The notes beneath the pieces are model-generated. The model searched no databases and was not told the origin of the DNA. It saw only the letters and a program-made list of their open reading frames with translations. From Couchioplanes caeruleus (GTDB lineage: Bacteria > Actinomycetota > Actinomycetes > Mycobacteriales > Micromonosporaceae), in the NCBI RefSeq assembly GCF_003751945.1, contig NZ_RJKL01000001.1, positions 6,448,001 to 6,512,000 on the forward strand: a stretch of DNA of 64,000 nucleotides, written 5' to 3'. Every line of letters starts with the position of its first letter. Positions within the stretch are counted from its first letter, which is position 1. The position numbers and the translations under genes were made by a program. Shown here one piece after another: positions 33,622-41,763 of the stretch.

Positions 33622-33760
33622 CCATTCCGGTGACCTGACTGGCAGACCGCGCGTCGCGGGCGATGGGGCCCGGGCGCGGCAGGCGATCCCCCGAAGCGGG
33701 ACGGGCGGTCGCCTCGAAGGGCCGATGGTCTGTCCTGCTCATGCCGAGCGGTGAGGCCGG

Positions 33761-33878
33761 ATCCGAGACGCCAGGTGTGCCAAGGTGTTGGGCAGCCCGA
33801 GGCGCTAGGTGGTCCGAGGCGCTAGGTGGACCGGAGGCCCTGGGTGGCTCAAGGCGTCGGGTGAGCCGGGGCCGCTGA
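33761..33878. repeat. Degenerate tandem repeat, about 16-19 bp units
   Basis: About seven units related to CCGAGGCGCTAGGTGGT; two adjacent ones (33797 and 33814) differ at one base. No open frame explains it. Confidence 0.65.
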
Positions 33879-34065
33879 GTGCGCTGGCCGCGTCGGCATG
33901 GAGCCCGGCGCGTCGGGGCGAGCTTGGCGCCGCCGGGTGCGCTCGACGCACTCAGCGCGTGACGATGTGGTTATCGCGTCCGAAGTGGTGGGCCGGGTCG
34001 CCGCGGGGCCGCGCCGGTGGGCGTGACTCCTTCTTCGCATGAACTCGCGGGCGCATCGATGTGCC

Positions 34066-34089
34066 TATAATCCTACTGAACACGTAGGA
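34066..34089 (+). promoter_or_regulatory. -10 TATAAT with an adjoining inverted repeat
   Basis: A perfect consensus TATAAT (34066-34071) runs into the dyad TCCTAC-TGAACAC-GTAGGA (34071-34089), which would cover the transcription start. This is a standard repressor layout. The gene at 34147 is a DNA-binding protein, so autoregulation is likely. Confidence 0.55.
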
Positions 34090-34146
34090 AAAGTATTATT
34101 CAGCCGCCGCCGAGATCCGGCAGCGGTGACATCTCCGGAGGTCAGC

Positions 34147-34722
34147 ATGTCCGTTCTCGCCGTCGCCGACCTGTTCCCACGCCGCGTCCCGCCCGCCCGC
34201 CGCGGCCCCGGTGGCCGTCCCCGGAGCGCGCGCCTGCGGCCGGTCGTCGGCGATCCCGTCTCGTCGGTGACCCTGACCATCACGCTCGGTGCGCCGGGCT
34301 CCGAGGACGGTGAGAGGCTCCTCGAGGCGCTGCGAGACCTCATCGAGGCCGCCGGTCCCGCCGCCGACATCGCCCTGGGCGCCCCGGTCGTCCAGCCGCC
34401 CGTCCCCGTGCCGGGGCAGCCCCGCGCCGGCCTCCACCTGGACCTGCGTCCGCGCACCGCCACGCTCGACGGCAAGCTGATCGACCTGAGCCGTCTGGAA
34501 TACGAACTGCTGGTCTTCCTGGCCCGCAACCCCCGCCAGGTCTTCGGCCGCAGCCAACTGCTCGGCCACGTCTGGGGGCATACCCACACCACCGCGAGGA
34601 CGGTGGACGTGCATGTCAGCCGGCTGCGCACCAAGCTGGGCGACCCGGACATCATCACCACGGTGTACGGCATCGGCTACCGCCTCTCCGAGGAAGCCGC
34701 CATCACGATCAGCGAGTCCTGA
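34147..34722 (+). CDS. Orphan OmpR/PhoB-type winged-helix regulator
   Basis: 191 aa. The C-terminal 95 residues are a trans_reg_C winged helix (LIDLSRLEYELLVFLARNPRQVFGRSQLL, TARTVDVHVSRLRTKLGD, TVYGIGYRL). The N-terminal half is a Pro/Arg-rich and small beta region, not a receiver domain, so no phosphorylation site exists. The ATG at 34147 follows GGAGG by six bases. A consensus -10 with an overlapping dyad is upstream. No cognate kinase is near. Confidence 0.85.
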   Translation: MSVLAVADLFPRRVPPARRGPGGRPRSARLRPVVGDPVSSVTLTITLGAPGSEDGERLLEALRDLIEAAGPAADIALGAPVVQPPVPVPGQPRAGLHLDLRPRTATLDGKLIDLSRLEYELLVFLARNPRQVFGRSQLLGHVWGHTHTTARTVDVHVSRLRTKLGDPDIITTVYGIGYRLSEEAAITISES

Positions 34723-34738
34723 CCACCGGCGGCGGTGG
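34723..34738 (+). terminator. Short hairpin after the winged-helix gene
   Basis: CCACCG-GCGG-CGGTGG forms a 6-bp stem immediately after the stop codon. Weak, no T run. Confidence 0.3.
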
Positions 34739-35113
34739 CCACGGTTGAGGACGGTGGCGTGGTGGTCGCGGGCGCGGGCCCCGGCCGACGGCGACCGGTG
34801 CGGCGACGAAGGCGTGCAGGGCCTGCGCGCTGGTGCCTGCGCCGGTGCGGAGCGGTGCCGGTGGGGCGGGGTGGCCGAACGCCGAGCGGACGGGGACGCC
34901 TGTCGGCGGTGGGTGCACTAGCCGGTCGGCGGCCCGCGGGGTGGCTGGGTGCGGCGGCGGGCCGGGCGCCCGCCGGTGGAGCGGGTCGGGTGCCGGCGTC
35001 GAGTATCGTGCGGGCGGCCCGCAATGGTGCGGGCCGTCCGCACGATCGGTCCGGCGCGGTCCTGGCTTTCAAGGCCTCCTTTGCCTATCGTGCTGATAGA
35101 GATTGGGGGTGCC
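34739..35113. other. Gene-free G-rich stretch
   Basis: No frame shows family similarity or a ribosome binding site. The last 40 bases (GATAGAGATTGGGGG) hold the ribosome binding site and probable promoter for the FAD protein. Confidence 0.4.
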
Positions 35114-36382
35114 ATGCGGCGCACGGTGGCGGTGGTCGGCGGTGGATGCTCCGGTGTCCTGGTGACGCGGGAGTTGCTGCGATGCGGCGAGGAGAGCCAC
35201 GTCGTTGTGATCGAGCCCGATGAGCCGGGCGGTGGGGTCGCGTACGGGAACGCGCAGCCCTGGCATCTTCTCAACTCGCGGGCCGCAGCGATGAGCGCCG
35301 ACCCGGACGACCCGAACCACTTCGTACGGTGGTCCGGTGCCGCCCCCGCGGATTTCCGCCCCCGCCGCGAGTACGGCCGCTACCTTCGCGAGGTGTTCGA
35401 CGAGGCGGTCGCGGCGAATCCCGGCCGGGTCGGGGTGCGGCGCGCCCGGGCGACGCGGATCGTGCCGGAGGACGGCGGTGCCGCGGTCGTACTCGATGAC
35501 GGCACGCTCGTGCGCGCCGATCACGTCGTGCTGGCGGTCGGGGGTCCCACGGTCGCCCCGCAGCCGTTCGAGCATCCTCGTTACATCGACGACCCGTGGC
35601 GACCCGGCGTGCTGGAGGCGTTGCCGACCGATCGGCCCGTGCTGCTCGTCGGCACCGGGCTGACCGCGGTCGACGTCGCGCTCACCCTGACGGCCGACGA
35701 CCGCCGCAGTGCGCCCGTGGTCGCGATCAGCCGGCGGGGGCTGCTCCCGCTGACCCACACCGTCGACGCCGCGCCGCCCGCCGAGCCCGCCCTCGACGAC
35801 TGTGCCACCCTCCGGGACGTGGTACGGGCCGTACGGTCCGCCGCGGGCGAGGCGGGGGACTGGCGGCCGGTGGTGGACGGGATGCGGCCGTACCTGGATC
35901 AGCTCTGGACCGCGTTGACTCCGCAGGAGCAGGACGCCTTCCTGCGGCATCTGGCCCGGACGTGGGAGTGCCACCGGCACCGGATGGCGCCCGAGGTCGC
36001 CGCCCGGGTCGTGGCCCTGCGGGAGGCCGGGCTGCTGGAGATCCGCCGCGGTGGCGTCGCCGCCTGGCCGGGGTTTGCCGATTACGCCGCGGTGGTCAAC
36101 TGTGCCGGGCCGGGCCGGCTTCCGGGTGCCGCGGGTCCGCTGGTGGGTGGCCTGCTGGAGAGGGGTCTGGTGCGGCTCGGTCCGCACGATCTCGGGCTCG
36201 ACATCGACCCGGCGGGCCGGCTCGTCGCCGCCGACGGCCGGGTCCACGAGCGGCTCTGGTTGATCGGCCCGCTGCGCCGTGGTGCCCAGTGGGAGACGAC
36301 GGCGGTGCCGGAGATCCGGGCGCAGGCGCACCGCCTCGCCACCGATCTACGCCCTCGCCCGGTGCTCGCCGGAGTGGCGTAA
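35114..36382 (+). CDS. FAD/NAD(P)-binding protein of the HI0933/FAD-NAD-binding-9 type
   Basis: 422 aa. The N-terminus RTVAVVGGGCSGVLVTRELL is a Rossmann FAD site; GGGVAYGNAQPWHLLNSRAAAMSADPDDPNHFVRW is typical of this family, and RPVLLVGTGLTAVDVALTL is the second nucleotide motif. DYAAVVNCAGPGRLP and LWLIGPLRRGAQWETTAVPEIRAQA end the fold. Homologues sit near siderophore or sulfur genes, but the reaction is unknown. ATG 35114 follows GGGGGT by three bases. Confidence 0.82.
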   Translation: MRRTVAVVGGGCSGVLVTRELLRCGEESHVVVIEPDEPGGGVAYGNAQPWHLLNSRAAAMSADPDDPNHFVRWSGAAPADFRPRREYGRYLREVFDEAVAANPGRVGVRRARATRIVPEDGGAAVVLDDGTLVRADHVVLAVGGPTVAPQPFEHPRYIDDPWRPGVLEALPTDRPVLLVGTGLTAVDVALTLTADDRRSAPVVAISRRGLLPLTHTVDAAPPAEPALDDCATLRDVVRAVRSAAGEAGDWRPVVDGMRPYLDQLWTALTPQEQDAFLRHLARTWECHRHRMAPEVAARVVALREAGLLEIRRGGVAAWPGFADYAAVVNCAGPGRLPGAAGPLVGGLLERGLVRLGPHDLGLDIDPAGRLVAADGRVHERLWLIGPLRRGAQWETTAVPEIRAQAHRLATDLRPRPVLAGVA

Positions 36383-36821
36383 CAGAAGGCGCGCAGCGCG
36401 GTCCACAAAGCAGAAGTGGAAGGCGCGCGCAGCGAGAGCGGGGCGTGCGAGGCAAGAGCGGGGTGCGTCCAGCAAGCGGCGGCGCGCCGACCGGGACCGG
36501 CGAGTCGGTAACGGCGGAGTGGGGAATCCCGGAGCGGAATCGCGAAGGCGAAATGCCGGAAGAGCGCCCCAGTCCCCGGTCGACCGTCTCCGGACGGGAT
36601 TGCCGGAATGTTAATCATGAACAGCCTCGGCATCCCGGCTGAGTGATAGCCCGGTGATATGCAAGGAAAGAATCCGCAGCTCAGGGGTGATTTGACAACC
36701 ATCTCGGTGACGTTCGGTAGGACATTGTTGCCTTGAGTTGTCATTGATTGTTCTCAATACTACGGATGGCACTCGGTGCGCCGGGCTCCCGGCGTACCAC
36801 CCATCCCCCTGGGAGGACCCC
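36383..36821. other. Intergenic region, purine-rich then AT-rich promoter of the S1 protease
   Basis: The first 200 bases are purine-rich with no gene. The second half is AT-rich and carries likely promoter parts TTGACA (36692-36697) and TTGAGT (36733-36738) with AATACT (36756-36761), 17 bases after the latter. Confidence 0.5.
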
Positions 36822-37865
36822 GTGCGTATCCCCGGCTCCAAGCTCGGCCGACCGACCGTCGGCCTCGCCGTCGCACTGCTGGCCGTCAGCGTCATCGCGT
36901 CACCCGCGTCCGCTGTCCCGGCCGGTCCCGCCGCCGACCCCTCGTTCGCGCCTTCCGCTCTCGCCGCCAGCCTGGAAACCCGGCTCGGCGACCGGGCCGC
37001 CGGCTCGTACGTCGACTCGGCCGGCAAGGTCGTCGTCAACGTGACGGACGCGGCCACCGCGCAGTCCGTGAGCGCCGCCGGCGCCATTCCCCGCTACGTC
37101 ACCCGTAGTGGCGCCGCGCTCGCCGCCGCCGACGCGACCCTCAAGGCAACCCTCAAGACGCCCGGCACCTCGTTCGCCCTCGACCCCGTGAGCAACCAGA
37201 TCCTGGTCACCGCCGACAGCACCGTGACCGGTGCGAAGCTGGCCGCCGTGAAGTCCGCCGTCGCCACCCTGGGCGACCGGGCCCGGGTCGAGTCCCTACC
37301 CGGCACGCTGAGCCCCCTCATCTCCGGTGGCGACGCGATCTACACCGGTGGCTCGCGCTGCTCGCTCGGCTTCAACGTCCGCAGCGGCAGCACCTACTAC
37401 TTCCTGACCGCCGGGCACTGCACCAATATCGGTTCGACGTGGACGAACGGCTCCACGACGCTCGGCACGCGGGCCGGCAGCAGCTTCCCGACCAACGACT
37501 ACGGCATCGTGCGCTACACCAACACCAGCATCTCGAAGCCGGGCTACGTGGCTTCGCAGGACATCACCAACGCCGGCACCCCGGCCGTCGGCACCACCGT
37601 CTACCGCCGCGGCAGCACGACCGGTACGCACTCCGGCCAGGTCACCGCTCTCAACGCGACGGTGAACTACGCCCAGGGCACCGTCTACGGCATGATCCGC
37701 ACCACCGTGTGCGCCCAGCCGGGTGACTCGGGCGGCCCGCTCTACGCCGGCACCACCGCGATGGGCCTGACCTCCGGTGGCAGCGGAAACTGCTCCTCGG
37801 GTGGCACGACCTTCTTCCAGCCCGTGACGGAGCCGCTGGCCGTCTACGGCGTCTCGGTCTACTGA
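36822..37865 (+). CDS. Secreted S1-family serine protease (streptogrisin/alpha-lytic type)
   Basis: 347 aa. A signal peptide ends near ASPASA. A propeptide of about 140 residues precedes the mature chain, which starts near [15 protein letters not shown]. The triad is complete: His199 in TAGHCT, Asp in TNDYGIV, Ser in PGDSGGP, with paired Cys around His and Ser. It cleaves proteins outside the cell; the specificity pocket cannot be judged reliably. The GTG follows GGAGG by five bases. A shared terminator lies downstream. Confidence 0.93.
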   Translation: MRIPGSKLGRPTVGLAVALLAVSVIASPASAVPAGPAADPSFAPSALAASLETRLGDRAAGSYVDSAGKVVVNVTDAATAQSVSAAGAIPRYVTRSGAALAAADATLKATLKTPGTSFALDPVSNQILVTADSTVTGAKLAAVKSAVATLGDRARVESLPGTLSPLISGGDAIYTGGSRCSLGFNVRSGSTYYFLTAGHCTNIGSTWTNGSTTLGTRAGSSFPTNDYGIVRYTNTSISKPGYVASQDITNAGTPAVGTTVYRRGSTTGTHSGQVTALNATVNYAQGTVYGMIRTTVCAQPGDSGGPLYAGTTAMGLTSGGSGNCSSGGTTFFQPVTEPLAVYGVSVY

Positions 37866-37881
37866 GCCATACCTCCACCAA

Positions 37882-37914
37882 GGAAAGGCCCCGGCCGCCC
37901 GCCGGGGCCTTTCC
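37882..37914. terminator. Bidirectional terminator
   Basis: GGAAAGGCCCCGG and CCGGGGCCTTTCC form a perfect 13-bp stem with a seven-base loop between the convergent S1 protease and GH81 genes. Confidence 0.85.
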
Positions 37915-37924
37915 CTGCCGGGGA

Positions 37925-40408
37925 TCAGGAGGTCGTGCCGCCGGTCGCGGTGCCGCCGGCCCAGTTCGTGGCGCCGCTCGCGACGGTACGGCCCGGAGCC
38001 AGGTTCAGCATCTTCCCGTCGGAGAAGGTCACGGTCTGCGGCGCGCCGGTGATGTTCGATGCCACGTACGTCCGCAAGCCGCTCTTCGTGAACGCCTTGG
38101 CCAGCGGATGGTTCGCGGTCACCCCGGTGTCGACCTGTCCGAGGGAGGCGAGGTTGCGGATCCAGTGGAAGGTGTGCGCCCTGCTCTCACCTTCCTCGGG
38201 TGAGTAGGCGCCGCTCGCCCGGAATTTGGCCAGCGCCGCGTCCGGGTCGCCGAGCGCGAGATACTGCCACAGCATGTCGCGCCAGACGGTCGGCTCGCCG
38301 CCGTTGTTGCGGACCAGTTCCGCGTACGTGTTGCGCACGGCCGCCGGGTAGTCGCCGAGGTAGAACTGCCCGCCGGTGATGGGCAGCATGTTGATGCCCA
38401 CGACCATCGCGTGCTCGCCGGAGAACCAGGTCGCGTACGCCCCGCCGGAACCCCACGCGATCGCCGAGTAGTTGTGTCCCCAGTTCGCGGGGAAGTTCTC
38501 GTTCCGGACGTCGAACCAGTACTCGTTGATCGCCGCGGCCTGGGTGGTGTGCAGCCAGATGCCGGCGTCACGGACGGTGGCCTTGCCGGTGACCTGTCCC
38601 CACTGGATGAGCGCGTTGGCGAAGTTCTGACCCTCCGACGAGGACTCCTGATTGTTCCCGGCGCCGAACGCCCCGTGCCCGGAGGCCCAGTCGTGGCCCG
38701 CGTAGATGTCGAAGTCGCGCAGGTACGGGAACCGCGTGTCGCCGCGGTCGTAGTTGTTGGCGTCCCGGATGAGCAGGTCGACCATGCCGCCGTACCGGCT
38801 GTCCGCGGCCCATCCGGGGTCGAACTTGGCCAGGGTCGCCGCGGCGGCCACGAAGTAGCCGTAGTGGAAGTGGTGGTCGTTGAGGTCCTCGTCGGAGAAG
38901 TACGACGCCGGATAGCCGATCAGCGTTCCCCAGTTGCGGTCGTAGTAGAACAGCCGCGAGGTCTTGCCCGGCGAGGCCGTGAACCAGTCGGTGATCCGGG
39001 TACGGATGACGTTCAGGGCCGAGTCGCGGACCGACGTGAGGCCGAGTTGGTCGGCGATCTCCGCGATCCGCGCGGCGCGGCCGAGGCCCTTGCCGGTCCA
39101 GTACGTGTCGTCGCCCCGGAAGGCGGCCGGGTCCGCCAGCTCATCGTTGAGGTAGGTGGTGATCTGGGCCAGGTCCGCGCCGGTGGAGTCGCCCACCGCG
39201 GGGATCTCCGGCAGCACGCCGGTGTACTTCATCGACGTGCCGAACGACGTACCCGTGATGATCTTCATCGTGCCGCGCGGCGAGACGTAGGTGCGGGTGA
39301 GCGGCGATCCGCCGGCCAGGTAGCGCCACTGGTGCGGGTAGAGAGCGATGACCGTGCCGGAACCGCTGCCCTCGCGCGCCGTCGTGGTGAACGAGTACGT
39401 CGTGCTCACCGTGCCGGCGCTCTGGTGGTAGGCATACGACACGCGGGTGCCGGTGACGTGCTGGTGGGCGTACCGGCCGAAGGTGTCGGCGAGGGCGATC
39501 TTGTCGGCGGTGCTCGTCCCGGTGTCCGTGGGCAGCACGGCGACGGAGAAGTAGCCCTTGCCCGCCAGGCCGGAGCGGATGGTGCTGCCGCTGAGCGTCC
39601 AGGTCGCACCGGCCGGCCCGTACGCGACGTAGTCGTGCCCGCCGATCGAGAAGCCGATCCGGCCGCCGGCGTTCTGCCAGGCGGTGGGCGGCCCGGTGAT
39701 GGTCAGCAGCGCGTCGCCGCCGGTGGCCTGGAAGAACGACATGGGCAGACCGTGGCCGATGGTGGCCTTCAACGTCCGGCTGCCGTCGCTCCACGACGGC
39801 GTGACGGTCCAGTCGCTCCAGCCGTCGACCAGCGCCTGCGGCGCGCGCAGCCCGTCGACCCCGACCACGATGTGCTGGGCGTACGGATAGTGGTACTCGC
39901 CCAGCCCGGTCCCGCTGCCGCTGATCGCGGCCTGGGTCTGGTACGACAGTCCCAGCCCGCTCGTCACCGGCCGGTAGGCGGCCGGCCCGGCGTAGAGCGG
40001 CTGGGAGAAGTTGCAGTCGTCGCCCTTCTTGAACAGCAGGGACGACCACCAGTCGTTGGTGGGCACGGGTCCCGCGGGCGCGTTCGCGGTCAGGTACTTC
40101 CGCGGGTTGGTGGAGAGGTCGCCGCAGCCGGTGGGGAGCTTGGCGCCGGGCGGCAGGGTCTCGGTGTAGCTGCCGGCGCCGACGGTCGCGGCCTCGGCGC
40201 CACTGGCAACGGACACGGACAGCACCCCGGCGCCGAGCACCAGGGCGGCGGCGCCGAAAGCGGTAAGGCGGCGCCGCAGAGCGGAGGAGGGGCCGCCGGC
40301 GGTGAGGCGGCGCCAGGCGGCGGAGGGGCCGCCGGCGATGAGGCGGCGCCGAGGGGCGGTCGAGGGGACGGTGGCGGTGAGCGGGCGTCGGGGGACGGCG
40401 GGATGCAT
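37925..40408 (-). CDS. Secreted GH81 endo-beta-1,3-glucanase
   Basis: 827 aa. The catalytic core has PTNDWWSSLLF at its start, DEDLNDHHFHYGYFVAAAATLAKFD and AGNNQESSSEGQNFANALIQWG near the end (acidic residues of the active site), typical of GH81. It degrades beta-1,3-glucan, for example of fungal walls. The signal peptide is odd: its basic n-region is about 50 residues with 12-13-residue repeats (RRRLIAGGPSAAW, RRLTAGGPSSAL), before a normal hydrophobic core FGAAALVLGAGVLSVSVASG. GGAGG lies before the ATG at 40408. The promoter carries a LacI-type operator. Confidence 0.93.
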   Translation of the reverse strand: MHPAVPRRPLTATVPSTAPRRRLIAGGPSAAWRRLTAGGPSSALRRRLTAFGAAALVLGAGVLSVSVASGAEAATVGAGSYTETLPPGAKLPTGCGDLSTNPRKYLTANAPAGPVPTNDWWSSLLFKKGDDCNFSQPLYAGPAAYRPVTSGLGLSYQTQAAISGSGTGLGEYHYPYAQHIVVGVDGLRAPQALVDGWSDWTVTPSWSDGSRTLKATIGHGLPMSFFQATGGDALLTITGPPTAWQNAGGRIGFSIGGHDYVAYGPAGATWTLSGSTIRSGLAGKGYFSVAVLPTDTGTSTADKIALADTFGRYAHQHVTGTRVSYAYHQSAGTVSTTYSFTTTAREGSGSGTVIALYPHQWRYLAGGSPLTRTYVSPRGTMKIITGTSFGTSMKYTGVLPEIPAVGDSTGADLAQITTYLNDELADPAAFRGDDTYWTGKGLGRAARIAEIADQLGLTSVRDSALNVIRTRITDWFTASPGKTSRLFYYDRNWGTLIGYPASYFSDEDLNDHHFHYGYFVAAAATLAKFDPGWAADSRYGGMVDLLIRDANNYDRGDTRFPYLRDFDIYAGHDWASGHGAFGAGNNQESSSEGQNFANALIQWGQVTGKATVRDAGIWLHTTQAAAINEYWFDVRNENFPANWGHNYSAIAWGSGGAYATWFSGEHAMVVGINMLPITGGQFYLGDYPAAVRNTYAELVRNNGGEPTVWRDMLWQYLALGDPDAALAKFRASGAYSPEEGESRAHTFHWIRNLASLGQVDTGVTANHPLAKAFTKSGLRTYVASNITGAPQTVTFSDGKMLNLAPGRTVASGATNWAGGTATGGTTS
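40288..40350. repeat. 36-bp tandem repeat inside the GH81 signal peptide
   Basis: A 27-base segment at 40288-40314 recurs at 40324-40350 with one change, period 36 bases (12 codons). It keeps frame, so the signal peptide n-region grew by repeat copying. Confidence 0.75.
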
Positions 40409-40445
40409 CGGTACCTCCGGGGGGATCGGGGGTCGCCGGAGTGTG

Positions 40446-40459
40446 AGAGAGCGCTCTCA
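40446..40459. promoter_or_regulatory. LacI-type operator of the glucanase gene
   Basis: GAGAGCGCTCTC (40447-40458) is a perfect 12-bp palindrome, matching 13 of 14 bases of TGAGAGCGCTCTCA, the form used by LacI-family sugar repressors. It lies 11-24 bases downstream of the -10 box, in the leader of the glucanase transcript. Confidence 0.65.
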
Positions 40460-40469
40460 CGGTGCCGCC

Positions 40470-40499
40470 ACCGTAACTGTGTACAGTTTGTTTCGTCAA
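40470..40499 (-). promoter_or_regulatory. Promoter of the GH81 glucanase with a second palindrome in the spacer
   Basis: On the minus strand TTGACG (40494-40499) and TACGGT (40470-40475) are 18 bases apart. Between them lies the dyad AACTGT-GT-ACAGTT (40475-40488), a second candidate regulator site. Confidence 0.6.
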
Positions 40500-40525
40500 T
40501 GTTTACGACGGTAAATAGGCACAGG

Positions 40526-41668
40526 TCAGCGTGCGTCTGGCAGGTTCTCCTCGGCCACCCGCTCCTCGCCGCGGCGGCGCAGCAGCTTCAGTCCCGGCAG
40601 GCCCACGATGGCGAGATGCAGGTCGTTGGTGACCGCCAGCAGGGCGTGCAGATCCGGCCCCACCTGGTCCAGCTTGCCGAGCAGCGGCATGACGTCGTTG
40701 CTGAGGTGCTCCCGCAGGCGCGGCAGCTCGTCGATCATCCTGATCGCCGCGGTGACCTCCTCGGGCGTCAGTTCCTCGACGAAGCGGGCCGCGAGCGGAG
40801 CGGCGCGGCGCAGCGTCGGCGCGTAGCCGTCGAGCAGCTCCTTCGCCTCCGTGGAGGTGCCCTCGGCCTGCGCCACCACGGCGGATGCGGCGCTGGTGAT
40901 CGCCGCGACCTCCTGCACCGCGAGCGCCGCCGCCGCGAGGATCGCCCTGGTCTCGCGGATCGCCTCGGCGGCGTCCCCGACGGTGCCGCCGACCCCGGCG
41001 ACCAGGGTGCCCGCATCGTCGGCGGTGCGATCGACCCGCGCCACCAGCGCCTCCGCCTCCGCGGCGGTGAGCAGGACCCGCGCCATGAGCGCCTCGGTCT
41101 GCGCGGCGGCGCCGTTGATCCGGGCCATGACCGTCTCGGCCTCCTCGGCCGTGGCGCCCACCCGCGCCATGATCGCCTCCGCGGCCGCCGCGGTGCCGCC
41201 GGCCCGCGCGACAAGGGCCTCGACCTCACCCGCCGTGCCACCCGCCTGGGCGACGAGCGCCTCCACGTCACCGGCCGTACCACCGGCCCGCCCCATCAGC
41301 GCGTCGGCGCCGGTGACAGTGCTGTCGACGCGGGCCATCAGCGCGTCGGCGCCGGTGGCGGTGCTGTCGACGCGGGTCATCAGGGTGCGGGCGCCGGCGA
41401 CCGTCTCGTCCACGCGGCCGATCAGGGACTCGACGGCGTCGACCGCGTGCTCGATCCGGTCGATCAGGCCGTCGGCGCGCTCGGCGAGCATGGTGACCCG
41501 GCCGACGAGCAGCTCGGTCTGGCCCAGCAGGCTCAGCAGCCGCACGGGGACGGTGGCGAGGGTCGCGGCCGTGCCCACCACCTGACCGACGGCGTAGCGG
41601 GAGAGGTCGACGAGGGCAGCGGGGGAGGGGAGGAGGGACATGCCCCTCATTGTGCCCACCGTGTCCAT
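40526..41668 (-). CDS. Repeat-rich coiled-coil/apolipoprotein-like protein
   Basis: 380 aa, no known function. Residues 75-250 consist of about eleven 14-residue repeats of the type TAxxAEALMARVxx (for example TAGEVEALVARAGG, TAAEAEALVARVDR). The pattern is two heptads and predicts long amphipathic helices. The N-terminus (LVDLSRYAVGQVVGTAATLATVPVRLLSLLGQ) may bind membrane, and the C-terminal 110 residues form a separate helical domain. ATG at 41668 has TACGGT 5 bases upstream; ATG 41650 or 41641 are possible. A role in membrane or surface structure is guesswork. Confidence 0.75.
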   Translation of the reverse strand: MDTVGTMRGMSLLPSPAALVDLSRYAVGQVVGTAATLATVPVRLLSLLGQTELLVGRVTMLAERADGLIDRIEHAVDAVESLIGRVDETVAGARTLMTRVDSTATGADALMARVDSTVTGADALMGRAGGTAGDVEALVAQAGGTAGEVEALVARAGGTAAAAEAIMARVGATAEEAETVMARINGAAAQTEALMARVLLTAAEAEALVARVDRTADDAGTLVAGVGGTVGDAAEAIRETRAILAAAALAVQEVAAITSAASAVVAQAEGTSTEAKELLDGYAPTLRRAAPLAARFVEELTPEEVTAAIRMIDELPRLREHLSNDVMPLLGKLDQVGPDLHALLAVTNDLHLAIVGLPGLKLLRRRGEERVAEENLPDAR

Positions 41669-41673
41669 GACGA

Positions 41674-41679
41674 ACCGTA
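41674..41679 (-). promoter_or_regulatory. -10 box TACGGT, leaderless-type promoter
   Basis: TACGGT on the minus strand is 5 bases before the ATG at 41668 of the repeat protein. Confidence 0.4.
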
Positions 41680-41763
41680 CAAGTGATCATGCACAGGGTG
41701 TTCTGACGTGATCCTGACGCCTCAACGCTTGGGATCTCGCCGGAAGCACGGCACTATGCATGG

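Larger units (their letters stand above)
33622..34146. other. Non-coding stretch with degenerate repeats and a promoter
   Basis: No gene is supported. It contains a decayed tandem repeat at 33761-33878 and the promoter of the winged-helix gene near 34066. It could be scar tissue from a lost sulfur operon following the leader peptide. Confidence 0.5.

Noticed and set aside
36608..36646. A 12-codon frame in the protease upstream region
   Set aside because: No ribosome binding site and no similarity to known leader peptides.
38411..41686. A 1091-codon open frame on the plus strand
   Set aside because: It is antisense to the GH81 and repeat-protein genes. Long antisense frames are expected at this GC content, and the protein is Arg/Gly/Val-rich with no family similarity.
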